Source: Prunella strophiata | Lineage: Eukaryota; Chordata; Aves; Passeriformes; Prunellidae | DNA: 64,000 nt | Direction of reading: 5' to 3' | NCBI GenBank assembly: GCA_036583965.1 | Contig: JAZBQD010000014.1 | Location: 42,940,990-43,004,989 of the forward strand | Shown here: piece by piece, positions 39,020 through 53,055 of the stretch | Layout: every line of letters starts with the position of its first letter | How positions within the stretch are numbered: position 1 is the first letter of the stretch | Translations under genes and position numbers: made by a program | The notes under the pieces: model-generated | Databases searched by the model: none | Seen by the model: only the letters and a program-made list of their open reading frames with translations | Told to the model about the DNA's origin: nothing

Positions 39020-39049
<30 letters not shown>
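39020..39049. repeat. (ACT)10 microsatellite
   Basis: Ten uninterrupted ACT units, preceded by related TAT/ATC triplets from about 38999. It explains a spurious poly-Thr stretch in a plus-strand open frame. It is intronic and probably length-variable. Confidence 0.97.
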
Positions 39050-41830
39050 GAAACTTCTTTCTGCACAGAAGTATTATTTTCTGTAATGATTAGATCTCAA
39101 CTAATAATATTTTTTTGATTACTCTGTTTAAATTTAACACTAATAATAAAATCTTGGCTTTATATGTAAAGGTCCTTCCTCACCCATAAGTAAAATTTTG
39201 AATGCAACACCTTTATCAGAACATTTATACAGTCTCTTCTTTAAGAACAGTCCCATGAAATTACAGAAATAAAATAATTTTTTAGAGCCACTAACAAATA
39301 ATAAAATGTATTTGAAAGCAATTTTAAGATAAGGAAGCTAAAATAACGGGTTAAACCTACTGACTTCCATGGAAGTCACTACAGCTGCAGCAGTTAGGAA
39401 AATGAAGCTTTAAGTTAGGGATTAAATAGCCTTTGGATCTTCATTTGACTCACAGCTTTGCTAAGTGTGAGTGTCAGCTGTCCACAGAGAGACATTATCA
39501 CCTGCAGATACATAGCTGCAGTATTATTACTGTGCCAAAGAAAAGTAGATTATTATTAGATTTTCAGGCTAATGCCAATATCAGGCTGTCAAATCCAAAC
39601 CCAACAAAGTGGCCATTTTACTATTTAGAGTCTAAGAAAATAGTTGTCCAAAACCCTTTGAATATGTTTGTTTTTTTTCCCTTACTGTACATCCAAAAGA
39701 CAACTTAATTTCAGCAACTATCCAGAAAACCATTTTCCTAAGAAATTCAAGATGCCTTGTAGATATATTCCACCTCACTTGTAACAGCTACACAAATAGA
39801 CCAAATGTTCAAGCCCATAAATCCAAACACTTCCCACTCTAGAACATAGCTCAGGCCTGCATCATGTTTCTTTACACAGTGTTTTCTCTCTGTGGCCTCT
39901 GATATCAGTCTGTACTCACCACTGGAATACGAGTGCCATGTGCTATGTTCTTAAAGTTTTCAGCTCATAATTATGCAAAGTTCACTTGATCAGCTTTAGT
40001 CCTCATTGCTGAGGTGCCTGTACTCTGCCATTTGTGGGATCTCATCAGGAACTGGGCCCAAAATACCATATTTAGAATGCACTGCAGAATTGGAAAAACA
40101 AAGCTGTGCAAACATACTGTTAGCTCACATATGTACCTTTCATATTGCCTGAAAGGTACATTGTGTCTCCTTTAAATCCATCAGCATCAGATTTCTAATA
40201 TTCATCAACTCCAGTGGTTCCCAGCCTGGGGGGATGGGACTGAGGCACTTCCACTCGTGTGTGGAGACGGAGCCAAGCCAGAACCTGCAGGCTTAAATCA
40301 GCTGCTCAGAGGTCTCTAACCTCAGCAGAAAGTTCTGTGGCATGTGCAAATCAAATAAGGTTATTGCTTCATTTCACCCTAGTCATTGAGGAAAGGGCAG
40401 CCAGAGGATGAATTTAAGATCACTGAGGGCCTCATCCTGGTGTTGCAATGGGCAGAGAGCACCTCTGATTTCCATCAGCTGCCTCATTAAATGCAGAAGC
40501 ACAGAAAAAAAACCTGAGGAGATCATGGTATTTTGATTCTCTTTCCTTTGGTTCTCGCTACCTAGGACAAGCAGATGCACATACTCTCTGCTGCAATGCC
40601 AGATGTTAGTTTAAGACCCTACAGTGCAGCTGGCAGCACCAGTTTGGTACCTCTTTTAAGTAAAGATCTTTTCAGCAATGGTAACTAAGCATCAAAGCCT
40701 GGCTTTCCAATCTGATCTGGCCATTTTTTTGCCATTGTCTGAGGAAAAGAGAAGGCATTTCCTGGGCAGCCCTGTCCTGACCTCAAGCCAGGACACACAG
40801 CTGCCCAGGAGCATATTGGCAATGCTCAGAACTCTGGTTTGGTGCAGGATGGGTCCTTGGTAGTTTTTGTTGCAGGTTCTGAGCCACGTCTCCAGAGCCC
40901 AGAGGATGAGGAGCAGGTGCTGGCAGGACCAAGTCAGGATCATCAGCTGTCTGGGAGGGGAATGCTAGCCCTGAGCAAACCACATCCCATGCATCATGTC
41001 ACACACAACCCCACATGCATCAGCCACAAGCCTCTTTCACCCCAGGGAAAAATGCCACAGAGAAAGTGGGACCATGATTAGAAAACACTAACAACTAATG
41101 GTGAACAAATGTGCCACGGTTTTATCTCTCTTCCTGTTTGAATGTAGCTCTTGGTGTGCTCAGTAAATATGAAATAACACTAAGAATAGTATAAACACTG
41201 CTCATATATCATAGGGAAAGAGGAATAAAGCACACTGAATATTTCTGCTTTAAGTAATGATGACATATGCTATATTTAATGCCATGAACACACTTGCACT
41301 TTAAATGTCTCAAAACAGTAAATAAAAACAGGTCAGGAACTGAGAAAATGCATATATGAATGTGTATATGTGTTTCAGAAACTGCCTATAGCAATTTTTA
41401 TGTATTTATAAAAACATTTTGAGGTGAAGACTGTTTTCAGATATCTTTGCATCTTAGAACAAAACGAACATAGACATCGTGAGGAAATTTCAGGAGATGC
41501 AATGGGTTTGTATTTTTGGAAGTGTTTGAAGCAAGAAATGAACAACCAGAATTTAGAGACAAAGGCCCAGCTCCTCTGTAGTTATGTACAACTTCATTGC
41601 AGTGCTGCAACTCACAGTGATGTCTCCTCCTGTGATCTCTGTGAGCTGCTAAATTGCAAATATATTTATAATGTTTCATTCAAACACAGGTAAGAAAGGA
41701 AGTCAGTAGCCATGACTAGAACTCACTTTCATGCTTGTGAGATGAAACTTACTGCTCACCTTCTAACCTTCTGTTCTTTGACAAATAGAGGAAGACAGTT
41801 TGATAGGCAGGGCTGGTTTAAGCCCTTGTT

Positions 41831-41846
41831 AAAAAAAAAAAAAAAA
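41831..41846. repeat. Poly(A) run of 16
   Basis: Sixteen A bases, intronic, with no recognised element attached. Confidence 0.95.
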
Positions 41847-44800
41847 CTACACCTACTCTTAACATTACCACCTGAATGGCTTCAGTGGGCCTACTTAGCT
41901 CCCACAGTGAAAGATGACACACTATTCTTCAGAAGACCTCCTCCTTCATGTTGGTACTATCAGTGCTTACCTTTTCATAGTTTTCAAGTCCAGAAAACTT
42001 TATTTGATTTGGTCATCTGTTTTTGCTCCACCTGTCTGGATTGTTACTGACAATAATGATAACAAATCCCCATCAGGAACTGTGGCACCAAGCCCCTCAT
42101 TGAAGACACTGCTTCACCTTTTATCACTCAGTGTTGATTTAAAGAATTTAAAATATGGAAAAAACACTGCAGTGGTGGAATAACTGCTTTGGTTATTATC
42201 CAAGCTGCAGAGACAGAAGGCTGAAGACAACTCCCAGGACCAGACATATGTATAGAAAGGCTATCTCTGCACTATATGTCATGAAAGGCATTAACATATA
42301 CAGAACCATGCTGTTGTTCTCTATAATTTTTGTGCTCTTCCCTCCTCAGTCTTTGCTTAGCTTCTTCAAGCTCCTGGCCTTTCTCTAGAAAGACCACTGC
42401 AAATCTTGCTCTTTTTCTTTCATTTGAGAAAATGATAATAAGACAGCAATAACTCCCTCTATGAGAGAGCAGCAATGCATGCTTGGCCTTGAATGACCTC
42501 TTCCATTAAAAAAATCATTACAGAATCCTTTGGTCTAGTATCTGTTTCTGCTTATTTAAAGGCACCAATTCCCAGGCCACACAGGACACAAAAAAGTGCT
42601 CTGCACTTTGAATCTACACATTAATGCAGTTTGAGCATAGACAAAGCTGTGTTTGCATGTCCTCAAAACAGTACCATTTGTTACTGAACTGTCTGAATTG
42701 GTATTTAGCCTTTCCACAGGAAGCTCAAAGTAATCTCAGTATTTCAGTCCACCTAAAATAAGGAATGCTTGCATTTCACTGAAAGTCACATATCTGTGCC
42801 TGATTCATGACAGATGGCACCTCCCTCTCTTCCCCCTGTGACTATGGCTTGGGTATCATCATCTATTCACTCCTCAGAACCTTGTAGTGCCTTGATATTG
42901 CAGATTTGTTTTGCATAACATGTGACAGATATAAAGATTCCTACCTAAACCCCACAGCTAAAATTTTTATCAAGGCTCTCATCATCTGCTGTTCAGTTAC
43001 ATTGGCACCTTTCCCTCTTGCCTTCATGGGTGCTGTTCTCCACTGATACAGAAATGCTTCTGCTAAGACCATTCTCTTAGTCTATTTTTTTTTGACCATG
43101 AAATTTTTCTCTTTCATACAATAAAGGACAGGCCACTTCCTTTCATTCAAATTCCTTTAGATCTTTCAACACCTATGTACAGACTGTCTGTATGACAAGC
43201 TGCTCCTTCAACCCGTCTGTAAGTTCAGGCTATAACTTTTTTCTCTATTTAGAGATTATTTTTCCTCCTGAGCAGTTTCTCTATCAGCTGAAGAGCTTTA
43301 TCCTTTCTCATTCTTCTTTATAATTCTCTTTTTCAGGACAAAACATTAGGATGTCCTGGCTTACCTGTCATCCTGACCAATAAAGTTGCTACTGCTTGTA
43401 CCCGCCTATCTTACCAGTTATAACTCTGGGATTTTCTTTAGCAATGAAATTCTCCAGGACTGGAGCTGCATTCTGGCTGTCTTGAATTATCACCTAGCAC
43501 AACACTGCTCTGGTCCTTAGTGATCATTGCTAGTTTCTTGACAGGACAAATACTGCCAGTAGTGTGAAGAGTGAATTGCTATCCATTAATTTTCTTACAT
43601 TATGAGCAAATTGCATTTGAAAACAAGCCAGTGCACAAGGAAGGACAGACACTTGAAGATCTCAAGATGTGTATTGACCAGGAACAGCAGTGGTCACCAT
43701 TTCCTACTGAGGGCAAGGACTGTTCTATCCTACAGCTACCCTTTAAGTACTTATTAGTGTCAAACAGGAGCAAGATGAAACCCCTTTATCCATTCCCGAG
43801 GAGTGGCAGGCACCATAAAGCATCAGCCTCTGCACTTACTCCCAGGATGTCCTAGGAGCAAGTCCACCAGCTTTTTCAACAGGCAAATGTGAGGTCTCAT
43901 ACATCCAAGATGACACTCTGAGGTTCCTCTTCATTGTAAATCACTCTTATCTGTTGAATAGCTATTCACAACTGCTGACAGTGCTGATTAAAGAAATATA
44001 TTCAAAAGTAAATGTTCTTTGATTTTATTTCAGTGTCTCTATTTTCTGTAAGCTTTTACTCTTTTACTGTCTCACTCATGTCTGACCTCAGTTGAGCTTA
44101 TTAGCTAACAGATAATCCATCTAGATAAGAAACACCAGTTAAAACTTTTCCAGTTAATTCTTGAGTCTGTTAAACTGCTAAACAAAGTGTTAATGTTACA
44201 ATATTGTGTGTCTGTAGAAGACAATGAAATCAGCTCCAGTAAAGCAACTGTGTCTTGTTCTCTACTTTAAACTTCCCTAAACCACCAGCCAGTTGTAATG
44301 GTTTTTCTAACTACCTCAGTGACACACTTAATGAAAGCCATTTCCATGGTGAATAGCAGAAATGAGCATTCACTAATAATCCACAATACTTATATTTACA
44401 CATTTACTGAGAGTACATCCTACTGTCAAGGGAAATCACGACAAAAGAGTCAATCTTTCTGGTACCCTAGAAAACCAAGTATCTGACTGTGATGTGGAGA
44501 ATAAAAAATAAATTTTAAATATATTGCAGTACAATCATCTTCAATATCAGAATATTGTGGAAGTACATGTAATGAAACACATACCACTGCATTGTAGGAA
44601 ATATATGCACACTGCAGCTGAACAGTAAAATGGTATCTGGGGCATTTCAGGATTTGTAAACACTGCTAATGACATTCGTAGCTATTTGAGACAGCAAGCT
44701 CTATTTAGGGTTCTAAAGTAATTTTATATTAAGACAACTGTCTCCAGCTAACTTCAGCTGTACTAAAATGAATATTGCTCCTTCTCTTTCCAAATGTCCA

Positions 44801-46761
44801 CATACGTGAATTTCCTTGTTGCCTGATATTTAAATTTTAATGTTGTTTTTTAGTGTTACCTAAACCTGAGAAGAGACATTTGCTGTAAAATACCTGAGCA
44901 GGTATTTCCTTGCTATAAGCTTTGCAACACAATAAAAATGGTGTTATAAAAATAAAGAGCATCTGGAGCAAGAGGATTACTGTGTGTTGTTCACTGTAGG
45001 TGAAAAATAAATAAATTCAAAGCTACATCAATGTTAGAAATGAATGACTGAGGAGACACTCTGTTCTGGACAAAATTCCTTTGGATTATTATATATGCTC
45101 TGAAGAGTTTCACCATCACCTATTCTGTGTTCCCAAAACTTCGTGTCTGATTCCAAAGAAAACTATAAATTGCCCTTGAGTTTTCAGTGTGATCTGAAGT
45201 GGCAGATTTGTACCAATGCTCTCAGTTTCATCCAGTTTGTTTTGGTTTAGCTATAACTAAACAAAATAGCATGGGCAGGGTTCAGCTTGCTGCAATTAGG
45301 GTAGTGAAACAGTAATATTCAGTTTCCATTGGAGAAAAACCTCAGTATTACATGCTGCATTTGACTGATATTGAAAAAATAATAAACCTAAAGTTGACAT
45401 AAAGTAAAAACACTGAATGCATATGGAACACAGAGAAAAATGCCTCATGAATTTAAATGTGGGATTTACAAACAAGTCAATGTGAAATCCCTTTCCATTT
45501 AAAAAAAAAATGGTAATAGCTCTTTCCAAAATTATTTTCCTCTTCATAACTTGTGCTAATTAATATATAATTTATATAAGGAAAGAGAAAGGAAACCAGC
45601 GTGTAAAAGTTGTAAGAAGAAAGGCTGTCTGCAAAAGATGGATATCCGTACTTAATTTTTGTTTCAGGGACAAGGATAAGAAGGAATATACTTGGTCTTC
45701 CAAGTTCCCTCTGATTTTTTTAAGTTGAAGTTTAAGTATTTTCTGTGTCCTGAATTTTGGCCTGTTAGTAGGATCCACAGCAGCAGCAGCAAACAGAACT
45801 TCATCTCCTGAAGGCAACTTATCCCATTCCTGAGCCCCATCTCCATGCTACCCCTCTACCTCCAGTTTTATCCTCAAAAGCTGTGGTGTGGCCATTAGGC
45901 ACATCTGTTCCAGAAGCTGAGAAAAATAAGAAAACAATAAGTCTCCCTATGTAAGTACAGGTCTATTAGTTTTATTATTTTTGGTGAATAAGACGCTACA
46001 CAAAACTAGTGTGCAGCTGGGATTACTGTAGTGTATCTTCCACTGAGTGCACAGCATTACATTAGTCATTCTCTGCAGTTCAGTGACAAGGCCTATCCTC
46101 TTATTAGAGAGAGTGTGTGCCACTTAATAGTTGCAGAATTATTTGCTTAAGCTCTCTCTTTCCTATCTGCTCTCCCCTCTCCAAAAATCCATTCATTTTC
46201 TTATCCCTTGAGGAAGTGATGCTAGTACTCAATGTTACACATACATAAATTACATCCCTTAGAGAATGAACAATATCATAACCAAGAAGGGTAGTCTTCA
46301 ATGTGAATAAAAATTAGGGAAGATAACTCTTTTCTACAGCCTCCTCTCTGATGCCCAATGCAAAACTCACTTCCTGAGCATGAGAGAGGAAAAATGCAAT
46401 TTCAGCTTTTTATACTAGAGCAATACATCTGCCTCTGCCAAGCACATGCAGAAAACATGAACTTCATCCTAAAAGGTTTTCAGTGTTTAGAAACCTCCTG
46501 GGAGAGCTTGTCAAAAACACAGTGAACCAAGTTCTAATTGCACAAACTCACCCTGGTCTTGGCAAACACAACTGTTTGGTCTGAATTTCAAAACTGTTCC
46601 CATCAAAATCCTTGGGAGCAGAAAAAACGTTATTAAGGTGTCTTTTTGAATCTCAAAGACCAAATCAAAGGCTGGTGGTATGCAATGAATTGAAGTATTC
46701 TCCTAGTGAGATTTGAATCTAAATATAGCAACTATGTTGATCATAAGGTAAGGCTGAATTA

Positions 46762-46766
<5 letters not shown>

Positions 46767-46792
<26 letters not shown>
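46767..46792 (+). repeat. Poly(A) run of 26
   Basis: Twenty-six consecutive A bases preceded by ATTAAAATT. It could be the tail of an old retrocopy on the plus strand, but no recognisable transcript sequence lies upstream. It may simply be an expanded homopolymer. Confidence 0.95.
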
Positions 46793-49700
46793 GACAGATG
46801 AGACAGGGGGAATCAGAGTGGACAAGCTCAAAAGATTTGAAAATTCAGTGTAGATAAAAAAACAGCTCTTGGCAGAAGCTTATCCAAACTAACAGACACT
46901 TCTGAAGGATGTTCCTCCTGCAACCCTTCTATTTAGTCTTTACTTTTGATCTGCAAGAAATTCCTTTCCCCCCTTGCTGCTGATGCTACTTTTGGAAGAC
47001 AACTTGCTAATTTCATTCAGAGAGAATTTTGTTTGAGGAAAATCATAAGTGCCCCACGAGCCACTCTTTTTGGAGGGGAAGATGATCACTTACACCATCT
47101 CTTTTTTCAGAAATTTTGCTCTTTTATCTACCCACATAGCACTGTATCTCTCTAATTTTTTGCTGCAAACAGTAACACTGAAATTCTTTTCCCTTTACTG
47201 TCTTTTCTCCCACAACTTCCTCCGTAACATCTACAAGTGATAGACTTAATTCATAAGTCCATATTTTTAATTTTAGGAACTTTCCTGACAAAAATTTTGG
47301 GAAATGACACATTGACTGTTCTCAGAGACAGTGTTATGAGGGCAGTATAGAGACACAGGATCGTGTCATGCACGTAAGTACATGGCTTCCAAACTCCAAA
47401 ACTTTTAATTACTGCCATCAATGAATCAGAGGAGCTACATTACAGCAGCTGAGTGATTACTCTGTCAGTCTGATTAATAGGCCAGGTGGAGTTTTAAAGC
47501 AAGGTTCTGCACGTGTATATGCATGCAGGCAAGAGGTAGATGTGTGTGGCTTTTTGTGGGGAGTTCCAGTTTTACTAGTCAAAACCACAACAGTGGACAC
47601 AGTTACTGAAACTTTCTGAACAGGAAAGTATAGAATTCAAGCATTATTTTCAATGGTTTAAAGAAATGCTAAATCAATTTTCTCATCAGAGGAGCTGTTT
47701 TAGAACAATTCACCAAGTCAAGAAAATGAATGAGCTGTTCTTTCACAGCATTCCTCAAGGAGGAATTATCCCAAATGATATGGTTACTTAATAGGAACAT
47801 TTATAAAGGGACAGTCATTATGCGAATTATGTATTTTACATAATTTATTTCAACTTTCAGTTTATAGCAGCACTTTTATCTTCCTTTCATTCAGTGATAA
47901 AAAAAGGCATCAATTATAATTCTCCTAACATGTCTACAGAACAAATGTCTGCTACTGAAGTTGCTGTGCTCATTCAAACATATCATTATTCATCAGAGGG
48001 TCCCAGGCAATCTACATTTACCAAAATAATGAACAGATAGAAAGTGCACACTTAAATGTAGCAGTTTAGGTACACAAGAAATGCACTAGAAAACATATTT
48101 AGGGATGTGCTGGTCTGTAGTAGTGCTACCTGCTAGGTGTTGTCTTAGCTGGGTACTTCTGCTGTTAATTATGTAAATGCAATTAGAGCCCAGAGAACAA
48201 TAGGCTTGCTGCCATATTTTTAAAAGAAAACAGAGACCATTGCTTTGATAGTCTCCTCAGAGACAGTATGTTTTTCCTGAGGTTTATCCAGTTTACATGT
48301 ACAAAGCATGGCTTCAAGATATGAAAGAAATACAAGCAAACCAGATTATAACAAGTACTGCTGCAATTTCAAAGAATCTATAATCAGAATTGGAGAGTTA
48401 CAATGCAGGGAAAAAATTTAGAGCCACACAACAGGTTATTATTACAGTACAATTTAGAAATTAAAGACTACTGGGCTATTGGTCTGCATCAGCATACCTG
48501 ACAGCAGAGGTCAGCCAAATGGTCTGATCTGCCCAAAATGCAAGTTTCATTGAATTTTGCAAGCAAAAATTCAAAAGCTGAGTTACTAATAAAAAAACCA
48601 TTTCTCATGTACTATAGTGAAGACCCTACTAGACCTTGCAGATGCTGAAAAGAACTGAAAGCTCTAGCACACAGTCTCTCTACTTCAAATCTCATTCAAA
48701 AACTACAGACTTCCCTGACCAAGGCTACAAAAACCACTGACCAGAAAAGAATTTTTAAAAATTTTTTTGCTCAAGTGAGCCATAGAAGATTACAAGCTCC
48801 TATAGGAATATAGCACAGGGGGATACATAATGCTCAAGGACACAAAATTCATTTTAACATTTCCCTGTCTTGTATTCTTGACCAATATAAAGATTAATCA
48901 AAGTACTGACTACTCCTTAACAGTCACTTAGAATGACCAAGCTTTTGTTAGAAACTCAGAATAAGAAATAGTATTAGTATTTAAATGCTCCTTCCTAAAA
49001 CATTAATAATTTTTTTGCCTCTCATTCCCAATTATCTTCTGAGTTTTCCTGCAGTCAGCTGACAAACTTTTTGCTTAAAATGCTGATGAAAAATTCTATG
49101 AAAATATCTCTCATTTAACTCTTGTAGCAACCATTTAAGAAGCAAGCAGTACTATTTCCTTCTGATAAACACTATTCAAGCCTACATTGCCTCATGCCTA
49201 ATTCTAAATAATTAATTGTTTCCTATGAACTCATACTAGATACATGGAAATCCTTTTGCTAATAAAGAGAGTGAAGCCCCATGAAACAGATTCTTTGACA
49301 GAAAAGAGAGTTATTAGAGGCTTGCTACTTAATTGGCACTAATGACAACATCCTACTTCCCTAAAAAAGCACTGAAAGTGTTCACTAATTTCCATTATAT
49401 AAGCACAGTTACCAATCATATAACTGATGTCTATGTTTATCTTTTTATGAGTATGATTCTGCACAATGATTTCTACCAGAATGTGTTACCTTTTTGGAAC
49501 TTAATCATTAAGGATAATTAAGTGCATGTTCTCATTCTAACTTTAATGTTACAGAAATCTACTATTTAGACACAAAACACAGCAATAATTTCATTTAATT
49601 TTCTTATACAATCTGAAGGCCTATCTAACCTGTATGGTTCTGTGTGTGGCTATACAGACACAGTTATCCTATTCCCAATGGAACTTGCAGTTTAGCTACA

Positions 49701-50655
49701 GTTTCTTAAGATTCTCACCACTTTTCTAAATTTCCAATAGCAATCTGGAAATTATTATAAACAATTTATAGAAACAAAGAATACCATTAATTGATATAGT
49801 AGAAAAAAAGCATTTGCTGGAAAATACTGACCTGATTGCCTCTCACTGTCCCAGTGAGCAGTACTGTCTGAAGTGCTCTTTGCAGAAGAAACCTCACAAC
49901 TGTGCATATTTGCATTGAGACACACTGTAGAAATTTATTTACCAGAACTGTATGGGGAACAAAAACTTCATTTTCCATATTTTTTTTCTGTGACAGTTCA
50001 AAGTTGCTTGTAACTACAAGCACTATGTAAAGGAAAAGCAAGATTTTTATGGCTAGAAAAATGAATACAAAAATTAGTTTGAGAAAAGTTGCATGGAAGT
50101 GACTACATAACAACTCTGTTCGGACTCTGAGCATCACCAATATGAACAAGGCATTTTGTCTGCAAATCAACACAGTTGTGTCAAGTAGGAGCCACCATCT
50201 CAGTGAAGGCTAAAAATGGAGCCAGGGATGCCAGAGCACAGTCCCATAGAGCTGGGAAAAGTCTCACCTCTGTTGATCTGAAATTCAGCAGGTCAAGGGA
50301 GCAGAGGCTGTTCTTCCTTCCAGACCCCTCCCACAGAGCAACAGAGGGAGAAAACTCAGCCCTTAGTGTACTTTTATAAAAGCAACTAAAAGAAATGCAG
50401 GAAGTTCCTTGCAGTGTGAAAAGAGAGTGGTTTTGGGTTCATTTTGCTATAAAAAATGGCACTAGAGGAATTCATACACAGGGGTACTCAGCTACCACTG
50501 TGGCAGGTGCCATATAGAGCAGGCAGAAATCACAGTGCTGCTGCTTATCATGCAAGTGGGCTTGTGCACATACAGATCTCATTTGCTTATAACTTTTCCA
50601 AATATAACTGCTTGGGCTGAACACAGCTCATGCCTGGTGTGTGCCTCAGGCTGGG

Positions 50656-50682
50656 TTTTTTTTTGGTTTTTTTTTTTTTTTT
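50656..50682. repeat. Poly(T) pair T9-GG-T16
   Basis: Two T runs separated by GG. On the TMEM117-sense (minus) strand this is an A-rich tract. No source element is recognisable next to it. Confidence 0.95.
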
Positions 50683-51097
50683 CTATTTGGTTCTATATTC
50701 TGGTTTAGGGATTTGACATTTTCAACTAGCACCATTTAATCACTTCTGAGAGTGAGACCAAACAGAAAATAAGTTGCTTTGCTCTGTAGAGGTATCTCAA
50801 GTGGAGACATACAGTTTAGCAAGAGAGCAATTTTGTGTCAGAGATGTGCCTCTTGCTTCCCTGCAAATACCTGCCCCAAACTGAAAAAGTTTAAGGTACC
50901 TTTGAAAAGTCAGTAATTTTCATACATATAAGACTCTAGCTAAAGGTTCAGAAATGTACATCTTCCCAAACTGTGCATCACTCAGCATGCCAAAGAGTCC
51001 CTCAGCTCCTAGAGCATCAAGCTCTAGTGAAACTGCAAATCTCAGAAGAGAGACAGAGCATTCCTCCATCTCCCCTTTGCCTCCACCCCCATTTTTT

Positions 51098-51112
51098 GCT
51101 GCTGCTGCTGCT
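51098..51112. repeat. (GCT)5 tract
   Basis: Five GCT units after a T run, in a C-rich part of the TMEM117 large intron. Confidence 0.95.
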
Positions 51113-51454
51113 GGCAGGACTCTGAGCTGCTCTCAAAGAGGGACTGAGCTGGCCCTGCACAGCAGCCAAGAGACAGAGAGCCAGCTTTCCTCTAATTACT
51201 AATCCCCAGTACTCAGTGTGCAGCTGGAGCTAGTCAAGTACAGCTTGAGCAAGGCATCTGGACCTGAGGGAAGATGGAGGCAAAAGGGCATTTGGCTCTG
51301 GGTCTGAGACTGAGTGCAGCAGGGACTATTTTTTAAAATTAATTTAAATTTTTTTGTTTTGCACATAGCACAACATAGCAGTATGCTGAATCAAAGTAAA
51401 GGTATTTAGATCTTTTTCAAGCTGTACATAGCCAAAGCAAAACTTTGTATTATA

Positions 51455-51622
51455 TGCACTGGAACAGGCTGCCCAGGAAAGTGATTAAGTCCCCATCCAT
51501 GGAGTATGTAAAAGACACTCAGATGTGATGTTAAGGGACAAGATTTAGTGGTGGACTTGGCTGTGTTAGATTAATAACTTGATCTTAAGGGTCTTATTCT
51601 ACCTAAATTATTCTGTGATAAA
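51455..51622 (+). mobile_element. Short, old CR1 3' fragment
   Basis: About 165 bp with the typical CR1 order: GGAACAGGCTGCCCAGGAAA, then TCCCCATCCATGGAG, then a segment near ATTTAGTGGTGGACTTGGCT, and finally the end CTAAATTATTCTGTGATA. It is more diverged than the other CR1 copies and lacks everything upstream. It is intronic and antisense to TMEM117. Confidence 0.82.
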
Positions 51623-53014
51623 CCCTGTCCTCCTCCCTCCCCAGAAGCCCTAAGAGGCTGAGCAGAAGGTTTGGCATTTCCATGAGCAGCCACACAGCCT
51701 GGGCCATGCTGAGAAAGGAAATGACCACAGGGACACAAAGGTTTGATAGGAAAAGTGGAATAGACTACACAAAAGGAGGGGGAAGAGAGGAGAGACCTGA
51801 ATGAGGGCAAGAGGGTAGGGATGAGAGCAGGAGGTTGGGACTGGCTGGTTAAGGAAAAAGGGACCAAACTACGGAGAGGGGGAAGGGAGACAAGGAGTGA
51901 TTCTGGTTTGAGCAGCAGCTGCAGGGTAGATGAGCCAGATTTGCTAAATATGGAGCCTAGAAATGAGAGACATGAAGACTTAAAGCTGGAATTGGATATA
52001 AATAATGGGCTATGTCACAGAACTGGACATGAGGAGGACCCAGTATAGGGGCAAAAAAGGAGACACAGAGAATTTGGAAGTGACAGGAAGGAAAAAGCCA
52101 CACTTGGGCATATGATCAGAAAGCGTCAGTACCTCATTGGTTCTGGAGTTTGGACTGGTCACCATGCCTCTAATTATCACCACTCTCTGCTGTTAACAAG
52201 CAGATTTGAAGTCCAGAGGCAAAGTATACATCTGCTCTTTCTTATGAACTGTCTCATTGGAAGAAAAAGCACACACTGCTATTAGCAGTTTCTCACATAG
52301 CAAACATCCCTGCAGTGGAGGTAAGAGTTCCAGTACCTGATAAGACATATTGGATTCACATGGCAGACTTTTGATTTTGAGATTGCTATCTTTTTTTAAA
52401 AAAATATCAGATTTATGCACACAGAAAGTCCTGCATTAAGGCATCTGCCTGAATATTTCAGTAGTGAAGACTCAAGAACTAGATGTCAGGCTAAGGTTAT
52501 CTCTACCTTGTGGGTAGGCATGGTACAATCCTTTCTTAGTTACTGGATCACACAGAGTTTGCTCCAGAAGAAACAACCTTTTTTCATTAAAAATGATCTA
52601 ACTTATGATTGTGAGGTGGAAATATAGTGACAGAGACCCCTGTAGTTCTCCTGCACTCTGCATCTGCTGCACAAGCTGGAAAGTGTGTGGGAAGAGGGGT
52701 GTAAATGCAAGAGACAGCAGCAGATGTGAAAACATTTGCCTCCTGTTACAGGAGTCATTGCTGCTAGGAGAAACTGAATTCGACCAGCTCTGCTTGAGAG
52801 AATGACACATCTCTCAACCAACTCTGCTATGAGACATCTAAGAGACACCAAGAGAGTTTCTAGAATCAAACTATTTTTTCTTCCCTGTGGGATTGCCTCC
52901 CCACCCTACCTATGCTTAGATTTGCACAAGTGACAAGTGCCCATGGCTGGTATTGAAACTAAAGAGAGCTGGATCTGAATATATCACCACTGGGAAGAGG
53001 AAGAGTTGACACAT

Positions 53015-53055
53015 AATATTCGTGGGGAGAACAAAATATTTGTGGGGAGAACAAA
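53015..53055. repeat. 20-bp tandem duplication (two copies)
   Basis: The unit containing TATTCGTGGGGAGAACAAAA is followed directly by a copy with TATTTGTGGGGAGAACAAAA, one base different. It is intronic in TMEM117. Confidence 0.93.

Noticed and set aside
46480..46792. Processed pseudogene ending in the 26-base poly(A)
   Set aside because: No recognisable coding or transcript sequence upstream, and no clear target-site duplication.
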